Assembly: GCF_017498545.1 (NCBI RefSeq)
Contig: NZ_CP071793.1
Span: 5,729,001-5,793,000 of the forward strand
Source of the DNA: Sulfidibacter corallicola
GTDB lineage: Bacteria; Acidobacteriota; Holophagae; Acanthopleuribacterales; Acanthopleuribacteraceae
Reading direction: 5' to 3'
DNA: 64,000 bases
Both the position numbers and the translations under genes were made by a program. Shown piece after piece: positions 32,679 through 42,451 of this stretch. The first letter of the stretch is position 1; each line of letters opens with the position of its first letter. The notes below the pieces were generated by a model, which was not told where the DNA came from, did no database searches, and worked only from the letters and a program-made list of their open reading frames with translations.

Positions 32679-34514
32679 TCAGTGGATGAAGGTGAAGGAA
32701 GCTCGGTTGAGCAGGAGCCATGCGGCGGTGGCGGCTTGATCTTGGGGCGTGTCGTAGGTGGCCAGCTCGGCGAGCAGCTCGGCCACTTCGGTTTCGCTGG
32801 GTTCACGGCACAGGATGTCGAGGAACAGGTTGGTGATGATCTGCTCGGCGGACATGCCCTGCTCGAGGTATCCCATCAGCCGGCTTTGCGGGTGCAACAG
32901 CCGTTCGTCGATCAGGGGCGAGTTCATCATCAACATCGCCTGGGAAATGCTGCCGGCGTTGGTGCGCGGCTGATCCAGGCGGTTGCCGCGACCGAAGGCG
33001 GCGAGAAACACGATCAGGTCGGCGTAGGCGTCGTTGCGCGGTTGACTGGTGTCGGGCAGTTCGTGGGCGTAGCTCAGGCGCAGCACGTTGTTCGTGCCGC
33101 GATCACGCATTTGGATCTGGGTGATGACCCCGGTGGCCGTCACCAGCGAGTCGTAGACCTGCTCGGAGGTCATGTGGTGGGCCAGGTAGCGGGTGTAATA
33201 GGGTGCGTAGGCATCCTCCCAGGTTCCCACTTCGAAAGTGGAACTCATCTGATAGGTGGCGGAATGCAGCAAGTAGCTCAGGTAGGCGCGCAGGTCGAAA
33301 TCCAATTCGATCATCTTGTCCGTCAGGTGTTCCAACAGGTCCAGGTCCAGCGCCTGCACTTCCCAACCCTCGGGAAGCTCCGCATTGGGGTCGAGGCGGG
33401 CCATGTCGAAGGCGTCCATCGGTTCCACCGGCGCCAGGCCGAAGGCGTGGCCCCAGAGGCGGTTGGCCCAGTGCCGTGCGAACTGGCGATCCTGAACGAC
33501 CTGCGTGGCGAAGTCCGTGCGGAACAGCGTGCCTGGCTGAGGTTCGGCGCCAGTGGTCAGGAACTTGGGGGTAATCACGCCGCCGTCGCGAATCGGGCGA
33601 TCACCGCTGTCCGATTCCGCCAGGTATCCCTCGCTCCGCCCTTCCGTGATGTCGAACGATTCGATCATGTTGGTTTCGCGGTTGACGTTTCGCTGGAAAC
33701 GCAGACCCGAGAAATAGGCGGCCATCTGCCACAGCTCTTCCCGCTTTCGTTCCGCCAGGTAGACGTTGACGTTTTCCAGGTGATAGGCCCCGTCATGACA
33801 GGAAATGCACTCGACGGGAATGCCCATGAACTTGGTGGTGGCGGCGATGGCCAAATTGTCCTGAAGGTCCTGGGTCAGGCGCGCCATGTTCCCGGATCGC
33901 ACGAAGAAATTGGTGACGCCCTCGGTCAAGGTGTTGCCGGTGCTGGTGATCATGTCGGTGGCCATCTCGTCGAGAGGTTTGTTGGTCGCCACCGCATCGG
34001 CGAAGAACTCGTTGTAGGGAATCAGGCCGCCGAGCAAACTGCGTCCGTTGGACTCGAAATGCTCCTGGAAATAAAAGGACCAATGCGTGATGAAGGCATC
34101 GGAGGCCAGCAGCTCGTCCACGTACCGTTCGCGTTTGCCGGCGCTGTCGTCGGCGAGAAAGGCCCGCGTTCGCTCCGGATCCGGCAAACGACCGGTCAAC
34201 ACCAGGCTCGTCCGCCGAATGAAGGTCGCGTCGTCGCAGAGGTCGTTGATGGGCACGCCGTCGGCCTGCATTTTTGCGAAGGTGAACACATCGATTTCGT
34301 TCAGGGTATCCGGCATTTCCGATTCGATGACACAGCCGCCTTCGCGTTTCGCGGTGGCGTCCTGGAGAAGCTTCAAGTTCTGGTTGAGCCGTTGAATTTT
34401 GAGTGCGCGTTGATGATCGGGCGTATACGGGGTATCTGGATACGCGGCCAGAATGGGGCACAACAAAACGAGCAGGCAGGTGCGGCCTGCGTGACTGAAT
34501 CGCGAGAACGTCAT
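32679..34514 (-). CDS. DUF1549/DUF1553 domain protein with one haem c motif
   Basis: The 611-residue protein has a signal peptide (TCLLVLLCPILAAYPD), a DUF1549-like part with FIRRTSLVLTGRLPDPERTR and THWSFYFQEHF, a c-type haem motif ECISCHDG near residue 240, and a DUF1553-like part with QFARHWANRLWGHAFGLAPV, SATYQMSS and LFLDILCREPSETEV. Start at 34514 follows GGAAGGTG; longer in-frame starts have no site. The upstream half of the open frame is low-complexity. It forms an operon with the DUF1501 gene. The members are usually planctomycete-type secreted cytochromes; a redox or polymer-degrading role is inferred. Confidence 0.85.
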   Translation of the reverse strand: MTFSRFSHAGRTCLLVLLCPILAAYPDTPYTPDHQRALKIQRLNQNLKLLQDATAKREGGCVIESEMPDTLNEIDVFTFAKMQADGVPINDLCDDATFIRRTSLVLTGRLPDPERTRAFLADDSAGKRERYVDELLASDAFITHWSFYFQEHFESNGRSLLGGLIPYNEFFADAVATNKPLDEMATDMITSTGNTLTEGVTNFFVRSGNMARLTQDLQDNLAIAATTKFMGIPVECISCHDGAYHLENVNVYLAERKREELWQMAAYFSGLRFQRNVNRETNMIESFDITEGRSEGYLAESDSGDRPIRDGGVITPKFLTTGAEPQPGTLFRTDFATQVVQDRQFARHWANRLWGHAFGLAPVEPMDAFDMARLDPNAELPEGWEVQALDLDLLEHLTDKMIELDFDLRAYLSYLLHSATYQMSSTFEVGTWEDAYAPYYTRYLAHHMTSEQVYDSLVTATGVITQIQMRDRGTNNVLRLSYAHELPDTSQPRNDAYADLIVFLAAFGRGNRLDQPRTNAGSISQAMLMMNSPLIDERLLHPQSRLMGYLEQGMSAEQIITNLFLDILCREPSETEVAELLAELATYDTPQDQAATAAWLLLNRASFTFIH

Positions 34515-34953
34515 GATGTCACCTTCCGTGGAATGCTGGTTCTTGCCAGGGTTGACCAGCCGACTAAAAGGAAGGTTTAAGCCGAGTTTCATACGTCTGG
34601 CGCAAGGGTGATTCAGATCACGCCGGTGGCGACGGGCACCGCCAGCGTTCCGATTTTTAACCGTAAATTCATGTCTTCTAGAACCAGGGGTTGAGGTAGA
34701 CTTAGTCTCAATATTGTACGACCGGTCGCTTTTACCCTTTTCCGATGGGTTGCACTTCCACAGGGAGGTCGACGCCTGGATAGGTGGCTCGAACACAGGG
34801 CCCTGACGGGGTTCATCGGGGAACGGACTTCGTGCGTGCTCCGTCGGGTGACGGGCCGACCGGATTTTCGAGGGCCGAGGGGACGGGTTCGCGCGATCGA
34901 TCCGTCATTCGCCAACTGTCTCGGGTACTTGAATCAACGAGAGGGGGTTCCAC
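34515..34953. other. Intergenic region between divergent operons
   Basis: These 439 bases separate the divergent DUF1549 and TerC units and should hold both promoters. An AT-rich patch at about 34680-34740 (TAGACTTAGTCTCAATATTG) is the best promoter candidate. I looked for a Mn-sensing riboswitch before the TerC gene and did not find its conserved core. No gene seen. Confidence 0.4.
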
Positions 34954-35685
34954 TTGGATTGGATATCGGATCCACAGGCATGGATCGCACTTGCAACCCT
35001 GACGGTCCTCGAGATCGTATTGGGGATCGACAACATCATTTTCATTTCGATTCTCGCCGGCAAACTACCCAAGGAGCAGCAGAAAAAGGCGCGTCAATTG
35101 GGATTGGCGCTCGCGCTGATCACGCGCATCCTGTTGCTGTTCTCCATTAGCTGGCTGTCCAAATTGACCGCGGAACTGTTTTCCGTGTTCGGGCACGGCG
35201 TCTCCGGGCGTGATTTGATCCTGGGAGCCGGCGGGCTGTTCCTCCTGGGCAAGGCCACCGTGGAGATCCACGAGAAGATCGAGGGTGGCGCCCACAAGGA
35301 TCAGGATGCCGGCAAGGGAACGGTTACCTTCGGCTCCGTCCTGATTCAGGTCATGATGCTGGACGTGGTCTTCTCCATCGACTCCGTCATTACCGCGATC
35401 GGTATGGCCGATGACTTGGGTGTCATGGTGACCGCTGTCATCATCTCGGTGCTCTTCATGCTGGTGTTCGTCAACGCGGTCAGCGACTTCGTCGATCGCC
35501 ATCCCACCGTCAAGGTGCTGGCGTTGAGCTTCCTGTTGATGATCGGTCTGACGCTGGTCGGCGAGGGCATGGGATTCCACATTCCGAAGGGCTACGTGTA
35601 CTTCGCGATGGCGTTCTCGGTGTTCGTGGAAATGGTCAACCTCCGTGTGAAAGTCAACACGACCAAGGCGAAAGAGGCCGCCTGA
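34954..35685 (+). CDS. TerC family integral membrane protein
   Basis: The 243-residue protein has seven to eight membrane helices and the TerC acidic motifs: EIVLGIDNIIFISI near residue 20 and MLDVVFSIDSVITAIGM near 133, whose acids in the membrane probably bind a divalent metal. Family members export Mn(II) or associate with tellurium resistance. The start is a TTG with GAGAGGGGG upstream; the first residues MDWISDPQAW are the usual TerC start. A loop of polar residues (about 108-120) lies between helices 3 and 4. Substrate is not provable from sequence. Confidence 0.85.
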   Translation: MDWISDPQAWIALATLTVLEIVLGIDNIIFISILAGKLPKEQQKKARQLGLALALITRILLLFSISWLSKLTAELFSVFGHGVSGRDLILGAGGLFLLGKATVEIHEKIEGGAHKDQDAGKGTVTFGSVLIQVMMLDVVFSIDSVITAIGMADDLGVMVTAVIISVLFMLVFVNAVSDFVDRHPTVKVLALSFLLMIGLTLVGEGMGFHIPKGYVYFAMAFSVFVEMVNLRVKVNTTKAKEAA

Positions 35686-35907
35686 CGGTTCGTCGCGGAG
35701 GCGGCTCGCGTGTCCGTCTCCGCGGTGTGTCCAGGTCGTCTCCGCCGTCGGGACCGCGGTTTCGACTTCTTTTCCTACCCGCGGGGAACAGAATGCCCCC
35801 CGCGGGATGGCCGGTGCGCTTCCCCGCCCGCGTGGCATCGGGTATACTGCGCTTGAATCATGTAGTCTGAACGGTATGTATATCATCTATATTGGAGGGA
35901 GGCGCTG

Positions 35908-36168
35908 GTGAGCGAATCCGGCCTGGGAGACCAGAAAATCGACAAGGAACGTGCTGCCGAAATTGCCAGTCGCGAACCGACCGTGAAAACCTTCATGGGC
36001 GATCGCGAAAACCTACGGCAGGTGGTTTTGGAAGGCCCTGATTTCTTCTCGGTGATTTATCGCGGCCGGGACGAAAAGCAACAGATGGGTTTCCAGTTCG
36101 AAGTTCGGGTCTGTAAGAAAACCGGTCGCGTCGTTTCCACCCACGCACACCCCGTCCGTCTCGGATAG
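35908..36168 (+). CDS. Small conserved-looking protein, possible PepSY-like domain
   Basis: The 86-residue frame starts at a GTG with GGAGGGAGG upstream. The second half (QVVLEGPDFFSVIYRGR, then FQFEVRVCKKTGRVV) has the strand pattern of PepSY-type domains, a helix and three strands ending in a K-x-G-x-V turn. The N-terminal half (ERAAEIASREPTVKTF) looks helical. No signal peptide. It stands between terC and the S8 peptidase gene on the same strand, 220 and 120 bases away. Assignment is weak. Confidence 0.5.
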   Translation: MSESGLGDQKIDKERAAEIASREPTVKTFMGDRENLRQVVLEGPDFFSVIYRGRDEKQQMGFQFEVRVCKKTGRVVSTHAHPVRLG

Positions 36169-36286
36169 ATTCCCGACCCAAGAGATGTACAGCGCACGTT
36201 CGTCGTGACATGGTCGTCGCTTCTGTCGATCGAGCCGTCGCCGGGTAGCTTCTCGGGAGGCTGATCAACATCGGAGGAATCACGTG

Positions 36287-39200
36287 ATGGGAAAGTGCGC
36301 AATCCTGAATGTCGGGATCGATGGACGTCTTTGGATGGGGCTCGCTTTTTGGGTCGGGTTGTCGTGCGCCGGCCCACTTTGGGCGGCCTTTCCTTTCGGG
36401 GAGTCCCCCTCCGGCTCGGTTTACGAGTACGCGGACTATCTCCGTATCGACCGCAGTCGATCGTTGCCAGCAAACTTCCACCCGACCGAGAGTTGGTGGT
36501 TGACCGACCGGATCGATCCTCATTTTCGCTTGGCCGGGTCGCCCCAGGAACTCTACGGTATCCGCGGGATGGGCGTGAACCGCGCCTGGCGCATCAGCAC
36601 CGGTCGGCCGGACGTCGTGATCGCGATTCTCGATTCGGGCATCCGTTGGGAACAGAGAGCCGATTGCAGCCTGGTTCGCAAGATCTACGTGAATCGGGGA
36701 GAGTTGCCGCTACCGGAATCGGGGCCCAATGTGGACGACGAGCGTTTCGGCGGCTACGACGTCAACGGCGACGGTGTCTTCAACGTGGTCGACTACTGGC
36801 AAGACAGCCGGGTTCGCGATGTGAACGGCAACGGCTGGGTGGATCCCGAGGATCTGATCCTAACCTTCAGCGATGGTCGCGATGACGACGACAACGGCTA
36901 TGTGGACGACATTTCCGGCTGGGACTTCTTTGAAAACGACAACGATCCGCGCGACGACGTGAACCACGGTCACGGCACCAACCAGGCCCGTTATGCGGCG
37001 TCGGAGTCGCTGCGCGCCGGCGAACCCTGTCCCGGCGATGCCCAGGTACCCATGGACGGTGATCCGGGAACCTGCCCCAACTGCATGATCATGCCGCTGC
37101 GCACCGGCGACTCCTTCGTCGCCGACGTGAATCACTACGCCGAGGCCGTGGTATATGCCGTCGACAACGGCGTGTCGGTCGTCGAGTCGGCGCTCGGTAC
37201 GCTCAATCAGACCCGTTTCGGCCAGACGGCCACCGATTACGCCTATCGCCACGGGGTGATCGTCAACGCCTCCGCCGCCGACGAGGCCTCGGCCCATCAC
37301 AATTGGCCCGCCGCCTACGAACACACGCTGGTCCACAATTCGATCAAGCCGCCGGAGGCGCCCGGGACCTTCCCCGAAAGTTACCTGTTCCTCAACGGCT
37401 GCACCAACTTCGGCGCCTATATCCACACTGCGATTCCCTCGGAACGATGTTCCTCCCAGGCCACGGGGTTGGCGGCGGGCCTTTCGGGTCTGCTCGTCTC
37501 GGCGGCGAAGAATGCGGTCGAGCTGGGTACCATGACGAATTACATCGACGATCGGGGCGAACAGGCGGCCTATCCGCTTTCGGCCGAGGAAATGCGCCAG
37601 CTCTGGCGTTTGGCTGCGGACGACATCGATTTCGCGACCCCGTTTCCCCACCACGCCTTTTCCTACGCGTTGCCGTACCTGCCACTGGGCTGGCTCGCCG
37701 TGACACCGCGCCTCTACCAAAACTACGCCCTGGATGCGTCGCTCATCGAAACCCGACGCTACCAGACGGGGCGTGGTTGGGACTACTTCACCGGCTACGG
37801 GCGCATCAATGCCGCGCGGTTGTTGCGCTACGTGGGGTTCGAGCGGCCTGGCCGGTCCGGGCGCGAGTTTCCGTCTCACGGCGGTCCGCTCTCGGAAGGT
37901 GACGATCCGCTGCTCCGGGCCCAGGACCGAATCCCGCCGGAGGCCGACATCGTCTCGCCCAGGTGGTTCCGCCAGTACGGTCACGATGGGGACGGCCGCC
38001 TGCAGATTCCGGACGATCCCCAGACCCCCGACATGATCGTCGTGCGGGGACGGGCCGCCGCCAATCGCGTGACCCACGCGGGCGGTACCTTCGACTACGT
38101 CCTGGAATGGGCGCCGGGTCCCCAGGGCGACAGCGCCCCCACGCCCTTCGTTCCGGCCGCTGCCGGCAGTGAGGAACGCAGCCCCGGGCCATGGTTCGAA
38201 GCGGCACGGGTGACCGATCTCTCCGAAGCATTCGAGGGCGAGTTGGGACGCATCTCAGTGGCCGACGTCATGGCGGCCTTGCAAGCCGAGAAGGATGCCT
38301 TCTCGGCCGAAGGGGATCCGGTGGGGCCCGAGGCCACCGAGCGCTGGGCCGTTCGCCTGCGGTTGCGGGTCATCGCTCGGCCGGCGCAACGCTTGGACCG
38401 GGTGAACAACGAAGCCGTCTTCCAGAAACAGGTCTCGGTATATCCGGCCGAAGAACTGCTGGTTCGCGACGATTTGGGGCTCGGCGGCTATCCCGCCGGT
38501 GGCAGTGCTTCTCCCGCGCTGCACGATGTGGACGGCGATGGGCGTTCGGAGCTGTTGATCGCTTCCGACGACGGATTGGTCCACGCCTATACCGATCTCC
38601 AAGCCGGAACCGAATTGCCGGGTTGGCCGGTGCGCTCGCGGCCTATGGCCCAGATTCCCGAAAGCGGCGACAACGCTTTCACGCGCGGGGATGTCTCCGC
38701 CGAGGTCCTGGGCGGATTCCTGTTCGGCGGACCGGCCGTGGTCGATTTGGATGGAACCGGTGCCCTTTCGGTGTTGGCCGCCGATCAAGAGGGATACTTG
38801 TACGCCTGGACGGCCGATGGCGAGCTGCGAGCCGGTTTTCCCGTCAATGTCGATTTCTCTCTTTCGAAAGAGCGGCCCTGCGGCCCCGACACCATTCCCC
38901 AGTGCGATGATTTGGGACCGCAGGACAAACGGAACGAACAGAATCGGCGCGATTGGGCTTTTTTCGCGGCGCCGGCAATCGGTGACCTGGACCCGGCCTA
39001 TCCGGGTTTGGAGATCGTCGCGGCTGCGGCTGACAGTCACATCTACGCCTGGCATGCGGACGGCACGCCGGTGGCGGGCTGGCCGCTGTTGCTGCGCGAT
39101 CCGGACAAAGTGGCGCTGGTCGATCCGGAGACGCGGGTGTTCCAATACGCGGCCGGCAGTGATTGGGCGCCGGGCAGCAAGGCCATCACGACACCCAGCC

Positions 39201-40366
39201 TCGGCGATATCGACAACGACGGGTTTTTGGATGTGGTGGCCACCGTGAACGAGCAGTACGAGGAGTTGCCCAACGCGAACTTGGGCGGTTCCCTGATCGA
39301 ATTGCTGTTGTTGGGTGCCGATCAGGTGGGCAACGGTCGGGTCTACGCTCTCGAACACACCGGGGCGGCCACCCCGGAAACCGCGAAATCCCTGCTGAGC
39401 GCCCACCCACACGATCAGGCCTACAAGTTAGGATGGCCGGTCGCGATCGCCACCGTCGGCATCGATCTGCTTCCGACCGTCGGACAAGGCAGCACGACCC
39501 AACCCGTGCTGGCCGATATCGACGGTGATCGGCGCTTGGAAACCGTCGTGTCCACCCATTTGGGGCCAGGGCACGTGTTGCGTGCCGACGGTTCCTCCTT
39601 CTATGGGCGCAGTGGCCTGGGCATGCGGATTCTGGATCGCGAGGCCGGCGATTTCGGCGCCGCCAGCCCGGCCGAAGACGATCCGTCTTTCCCGGCACTC
39701 GGTGGCTTTTCGATCGGCTCCATGGATGGCGGCGCGCATTTGACCATCGCCGGCCCCTGCGCGGGTATCGAGCGCATGCTGGATGTCGTGCTGGCGGGGC
39801 GCCAGGTACGGGGAGAGGATCACTTGGGGTTGTGGCGCGCCGATTCGGGAGCCTATGAACCGATCGCGCCGTTGCTGGTCAACGATCTGCAGTTCTTCAC
39901 CGTGCCGGTGATCGCCGATGTGACGGGCGACGGCCGGGCCGAGGTCGTGCAGCAAACCTCCTTCGGCGACCTCAACTGGGCGGGCTTGGACACCGGCGCC
40001 GAGGATCAGGTTCGCCATCCCACCGGGGGTTGGCACATCAATGCGGCAGTCGTGGGCAAAGCGCCTCTGGGATCCAGTGACAATGGCACCCTGCACGTGG
40101 TCGGTTTCTCGCGGCAAGGGTATCTGCGGGTCTACGCCACGGGTACGCCGGACGATCCGGAAGCTACCCGGATCGCCTTGGGTGAATGGCCTCGGGTGGG
40201 CCACGACGCCCACAACAGCGGTAATTACCACCACGATGTCGAAGCGGGCAAAATGTCCGTGACCGAGCCACCGCCCGGTGAACCCAAATCGTCGAAAGAT
40301 CCGGTCGGCAGCAACGCCGACCGGACGAATCCGGAAGGGTCTTCCGGCGACAGTGAATTAGAGTAA
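36287..40366 (+). CDS. Secreted S8 subtilisin-family peptidase with FG-GAP-like C-terminal region
   Basis: The 1359-residue protein has a signal peptide (WMGLAFWVGLSCAGPLWA) and a subtilisin catalytic set: Asp116 in VVIAILDSGIR, His229 in HGHGTNQAR, and Ser near 389 in CSSQATGLAAGLSG, the last an unusual form of GTSMA. Between Asp and His lie calcium-loop-like repeats (DVNGDGVFNVVDYWQD, DVNGNGWVDPEDLI) as in dockerins. From about 740, FG-GAP/VCBS-like repeats (HDVDGDGRSELLIASDDGL, DIDNDGFLDVV, DIDGDRRLETVV) form a probable propeller. A GTG three bases upstream is an alternative start; GGAGG suits both. It is likely a surface or secreted protease; the poor Ser motif leaves activity open. Confidence 0.8.
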   Translation: MGKCAILNVGIDGRLWMGLAFWVGLSCAGPLWAAFPFGESPSGSVYEYADYLRIDRSRSLPANFHPTESWWLTDRIDPHFRLAGSPQELYGIRGMGVNRAWRISTGRPDVVIAILDSGIRWEQRADCSLVRKIYVNRGELPLPESGPNVDDERFGGYDVNGDGVFNVVDYWQDSRVRDVNGNGWVDPEDLILTFSDGRDDDDNGYVDDISGWDFFENDNDPRDDVNHGHGTNQARYAASESLRAGEPCPGDAQVPMDGDPGTCPNCMIMPLRTGDSFVADVNHYAEAVVYAVDNGVSVVESALGTLNQTRFGQTATDYAYRHGVIVNASAADEASAHHNWPAAYEHTLVHNSIKPPEAPGTFPESYLFLNGCTNFGAYIHTAIPSERCSSQATGLAAGLSGLLVSAAKNAVELGTMTNYIDDRGEQAAYPLSAEEMRQLWRLAADDIDFATPFPHHAFSYALPYLPLGWLAVTPRLYQNYALDASLIETRRYQTGRGWDYFTGYGRINAARLLRYVGFERPGRSGREFPSHGGPLSEGDDPLLRAQDRIPPEADIVSPRWFRQYGHDGDGRLQIPDDPQTPDMIVVRGRAAANRVTHAGGTFDYVLEWAPGPQGDSAPTPFVPAAAGSEERSPGPWFEAARVTDLSEAFEGELGRISVADVMAALQAEKDAFSAEGDPVGPEATERWAVRLRLRVIARPAQRLDRVNNEAVFQKQVSVYPAEELLVRDDLGLGGYPAGGSASPALHDVDGDGRSELLIASDDGLVHAYTDLQAGTELPGWPVRSRPMAQIPESGDNAFTRGDVSAEVLGGFLFGGPAVVDLDGTGALSVLAADQEGYLYAWTADGELRAGFPVNVDFSLSKERPCGPDTIPQCDDLGPQDKRNEQNRRDWAFFAAPAIGDLDPAYPGLEIVAAAADSHIYAWHADGTPVAGWPLLLRDPDKVALVDPETRVFQYAAGSDWAPGSKAITTPSLGDIDNDGFLDVVATVNEQYEELPNANLGGSLIELLLLGADQVGNGRVYALEHTGAATPETAKSLLSAHPHDQAYKLGWPVAIATVGIDLLPTVGQGSTTQPVLADIDGDRRLETVVSTHLGPGHVLRADGSSFYGRSGLGMRILDREAGDFGAASPAEDDPSFPALGGFSIGSMDGGAHLTIAGPCAGIERMLDVVLAGRQVRGEDHLGLWRADSGAYEPIAPLLVNDLQFFTVPVIADVTGDGRAEVVQQTSFGDLNWAGLDTGAEDQVRHPTGGWHINAAVVGKAPLGSSDNGTLHVVGFSRQGYLRVYATGTPDDPEATRIALGEWPRVGHDAHNSGNYHHDVEAGKMSVTEPPPGEPKSSKDPVGSNADRTNPEGSSGDSELE

Positions 40367-40489
40367 TGCCCATCCAGTAATCGTTTTTCATGGAGTATTG
40401 GTTTTTGGAATCGGCCTGGCATTCGAGGGGTCGATTACAGGGGCTAGTCGTTTGATTTCAGGTGATTACTCGATGGAGTCTATCTTGAT

Positions 40490-40552
40490 GAGACCTGAGA
40501 CCTGAGACCTGAGACCTGAGACCTGAGACCTGAGACCTGAGACCTGAGACCT
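40490..40552. repeat. Nine-copy heptanucleotide tandem repeat
   Basis: GAGACCT is repeated nine times without interruption over 63 bases, in the space between the 3' ends of the convergent S8 peptidase and TlpA-like genes. The flank CGAGACC looks like a degenerated tenth copy. Such a perfect seven-base repeat is prone to slippage. Confidence 0.95.
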
Positions 40553-40624
40553 CGAGACCGATCCTGGCCATCCAGGCGAACCAACCCGTCAGTTACGAGT
40601 TCTTCGTTCCCGGATGGACACGAT

Positions 40625-41893
40625 CTACAGCAGTTCTTCGATGCGCCGGCGCAGGTCTTCGGTGTATTGCGTGTAGTGGTGGCCCGTGCCGGGGCCGCTG
40701 AAGCCCGTGTGGATGGCGACCACCTCGCCTTTGCGATCGATCAGAATGCTGGTGGGATAGGCAAGGAGGTGGTTCAGGTCGGGCAATTTTTTGCCGGCTT
40801 CGGCCTTGTCCTTGGTGCCGGCCAGCAAAATCGGGTAGGTCAACTTGTGGCGTTTCTGGAAGCGCTTGATGGCGCGCGTGTCGCGTTTCGTGTCGCCGGT
40901 GGCTTCGAACGCCAGGCCCAGCACCTGGAAGCCGCGATCGCCGTATTGGCGGAACAGCGATTCGAGCAGAGGTGCTTCGTCGTTGCAGTTGGGACACCAA
41001 CTCCCGAAGAGGGTGATCAGCCGAACCTTGCCCGCCAGCAATTCGGAGTCGTGGTTGACGAGGTTGCCCTCGAGATCGGGAAACGAGAAGCGAAATCCGT
41101 TGCTGGGATCCTGAAGCTCGGTCAGGCTGTAGGCGTCGGGCAGTTCGGCGGCTTCGTTCCGTTCGGCGTCCCACCGTTCGTGCCATTTGTCCGAAGACCA
41201 GAAATCGCCCCGAAGTCGGTTCTGCTCATCCAGGGTGGCGAGGAACAGGAAGGCGTGCCCGCCGTCGAAACAGCTCAGCTTCAGTTGGCGACCGTCGACG
41301 ACGCCCTCGAGAAACCGGTAATCGCCGGTCTTGGTGAGAAAGGTGCCGGTCAGGCGTTTTCCTTCTTGCCGGAACTCACCGATGGCCTCGCCGCTGGGTT
41401 CGCCGTCTTGGGTGAAGGCGACCGACCAACGGCCGGCGAGGTCGACCGGATCTTCCGCCGAGGTGACTTCGAACCGGGAGGTGTCGTCATGGACGGCGAA
41501 GAAGGGCAGGGTGGCGGTACGGTCCTGGTTGACGAGTTTGGTCCAGGTCCCTTCGAGCCGGGTGCCTTTTTCGTTCAGCTTGCCGCGGAACACCGACTCG
41601 TAGTGATCGATCGAAAGCGTGACGGTGCCGTCTTCCGCGACCGCCACGCGATCGAATTCCAGTCGCTCCGCGTCGTTGAGCGCGACGGCGTTGCGACCAT
41701 TGTCACCGTCCTCGATGAGCACGGTAAAGGGAAGTTCGCCGCCCGGGGACTGAAGGACGAAGCGCCAGGAACCCGTGGGCGGGAGTTCGGGCCGGATGGA
41801 GGCCGGAGCGGCGTCTGGCGGTGTCGATTGATTGGTGCAGGCCATGCCGGCAACAGCGAGCAAAGAAATAAAAACGAGATGTTTGCGAATCAT
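40625..41893 (-). CDS. TlpA/ResA-like thioredoxin-domain lipoprotein
   Basis: The 422-residue protein has a lipoprotein signal (FISLLAVAGMAC, Cys at the cleavage site), a front part of beta-rich DUF-type sequence (about 30-260: LIEDGDNGRNAVAL, GTRLEGTW, GRWSVAFTQ), and a C-terminal thioredoxin fold with GSWCPNCNDEAPLLE at about 295-309 and AYPTSILIDRKGEVVAIHTG later, the cis-Pro and strand. It should act as a periplasmic thiol reductant or cytochrome maturation protein. The ATG at 41893 has AAAGGAG, though 13 bases off. It is monocistronic. Confidence 0.8.
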   Translation of the reverse strand: MIRKHLVFISLLAVAGMACTNQSTPPDAAPASIRPELPPTGSWRFVLQSPGGELPFTVLIEDGDNGRNAVALNDAERLEFDRVAVAEDGTVTLSIDHYESVFRGKLNEKGTRLEGTWTKLVNQDRTATLPFFAVHDDTSRFEVTSAEDPVDLAGRWSVAFTQDGEPSGEAIGEFRQEGKRLTGTFLTKTGDYRFLEGVVDGRQLKLSCFDGGHAFLFLATLDEQNRLRGDFWSSDKWHERWDAERNEAAELPDAYSLTELQDPSNGFRFSFPDLEGNLVNHDSELLAGKVRLITLFGSWCPNCNDEAPLLESLFRQYGDRGFQVLGLAFEATGDTKRDTRAIKRFQKRHKLTYPILLAGTKDKAEAGKKLPDLNHLLAYPTSILIDRKGEVVAIHTGFSGPGTGHHYTQYTEDLRRRIEELL

Positions 41894-42060
41894 GGGGCTC
41901 GTGAGGCTCCTTTGGGGATGAAGTGTCCGTGGTGGGAAACACGAAAACGGGCGATTGGCTTCCCAGGATATGGGTAGGGGGGCCACCCGCGGTCCGGCGT
42001 CGCCGGGAGAAGACGGGAATCGGGAGGATCGACGCGCGACCCGATGTGGAACGGGACGAT

Positions 42061-42348
42061 TCAGGTCAACATGGCGTCGATGGCCCTGGCCATCTTGAGG
42101 TCCCGTTTGGAGAGGCCGCCCGCGTCATGGGTGGTCAGCTCGATGCGGACCCGGTTGTAGACGTTGAACCATTCCGGGTGGTGGTTCATGCTTTCGGCCA
42201 GCAGGGCGACCCGGGTCATGAAACCGAAAGCCTCGTTGAAATCGGTGAAAGCCAGGGCGCGTTCCAGCTTGCCCTGATCGTTGAGGTGCCATTCCGTGAG
42301 TTCGTTCAACGCGGCGGCGCGTTCGTCGTCGGTGAGCTTCTTGGACAT
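42061..42348 (-). CDS. phhB: Pterin-4a-carbinolamine dehydratase
   Basis: The 95-residue protein has the whole family core: ALNELTEWHLNDQGKLERAL, FTDFNEAFGFMTRVALLAES, and the motif NHHPEWFNVYNRVRIELTTH with the two histidines of the active site, then GGLSKRDLKMARAID. It dehydrates 4a-hydroxytetrahydrobiopterin, recycling the cofactor of aromatic amino acid hydroxylases. The ATG has AAGGAG upstream. No phenylalanine hydroxylase is near; many bacteria keep the gene alone, also for molybdopterin or folate side reactions. Confidence 0.93.
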   Translation of the reverse strand: MSKKLTDDERAAALNELTEWHLNDQGKLERALAFTDFNEAFGFMTRVALLAESMNHHPEWFNVYNRVRIELTTHDAGGLSKRDLKMARAIDAMLT

Positions 42349-42451
42349 GGTGATCTCCTTGAAGGCGCGAGGTACCTTCTCTTCTGAGGGCTTGGGGCAT
42401 TATAGCCAAGGTCGACGGGGAGGTGGGTGTTGCGCGCGGTCGGGCAGGGAT

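Noticed and set aside
34750..34953. Mn riboswitch (yybP-ykoY type) before the TerC gene
   Set aside because: TerC genes often have one, but I could not find the conserved loop sequences; the region is simply GC-rich.
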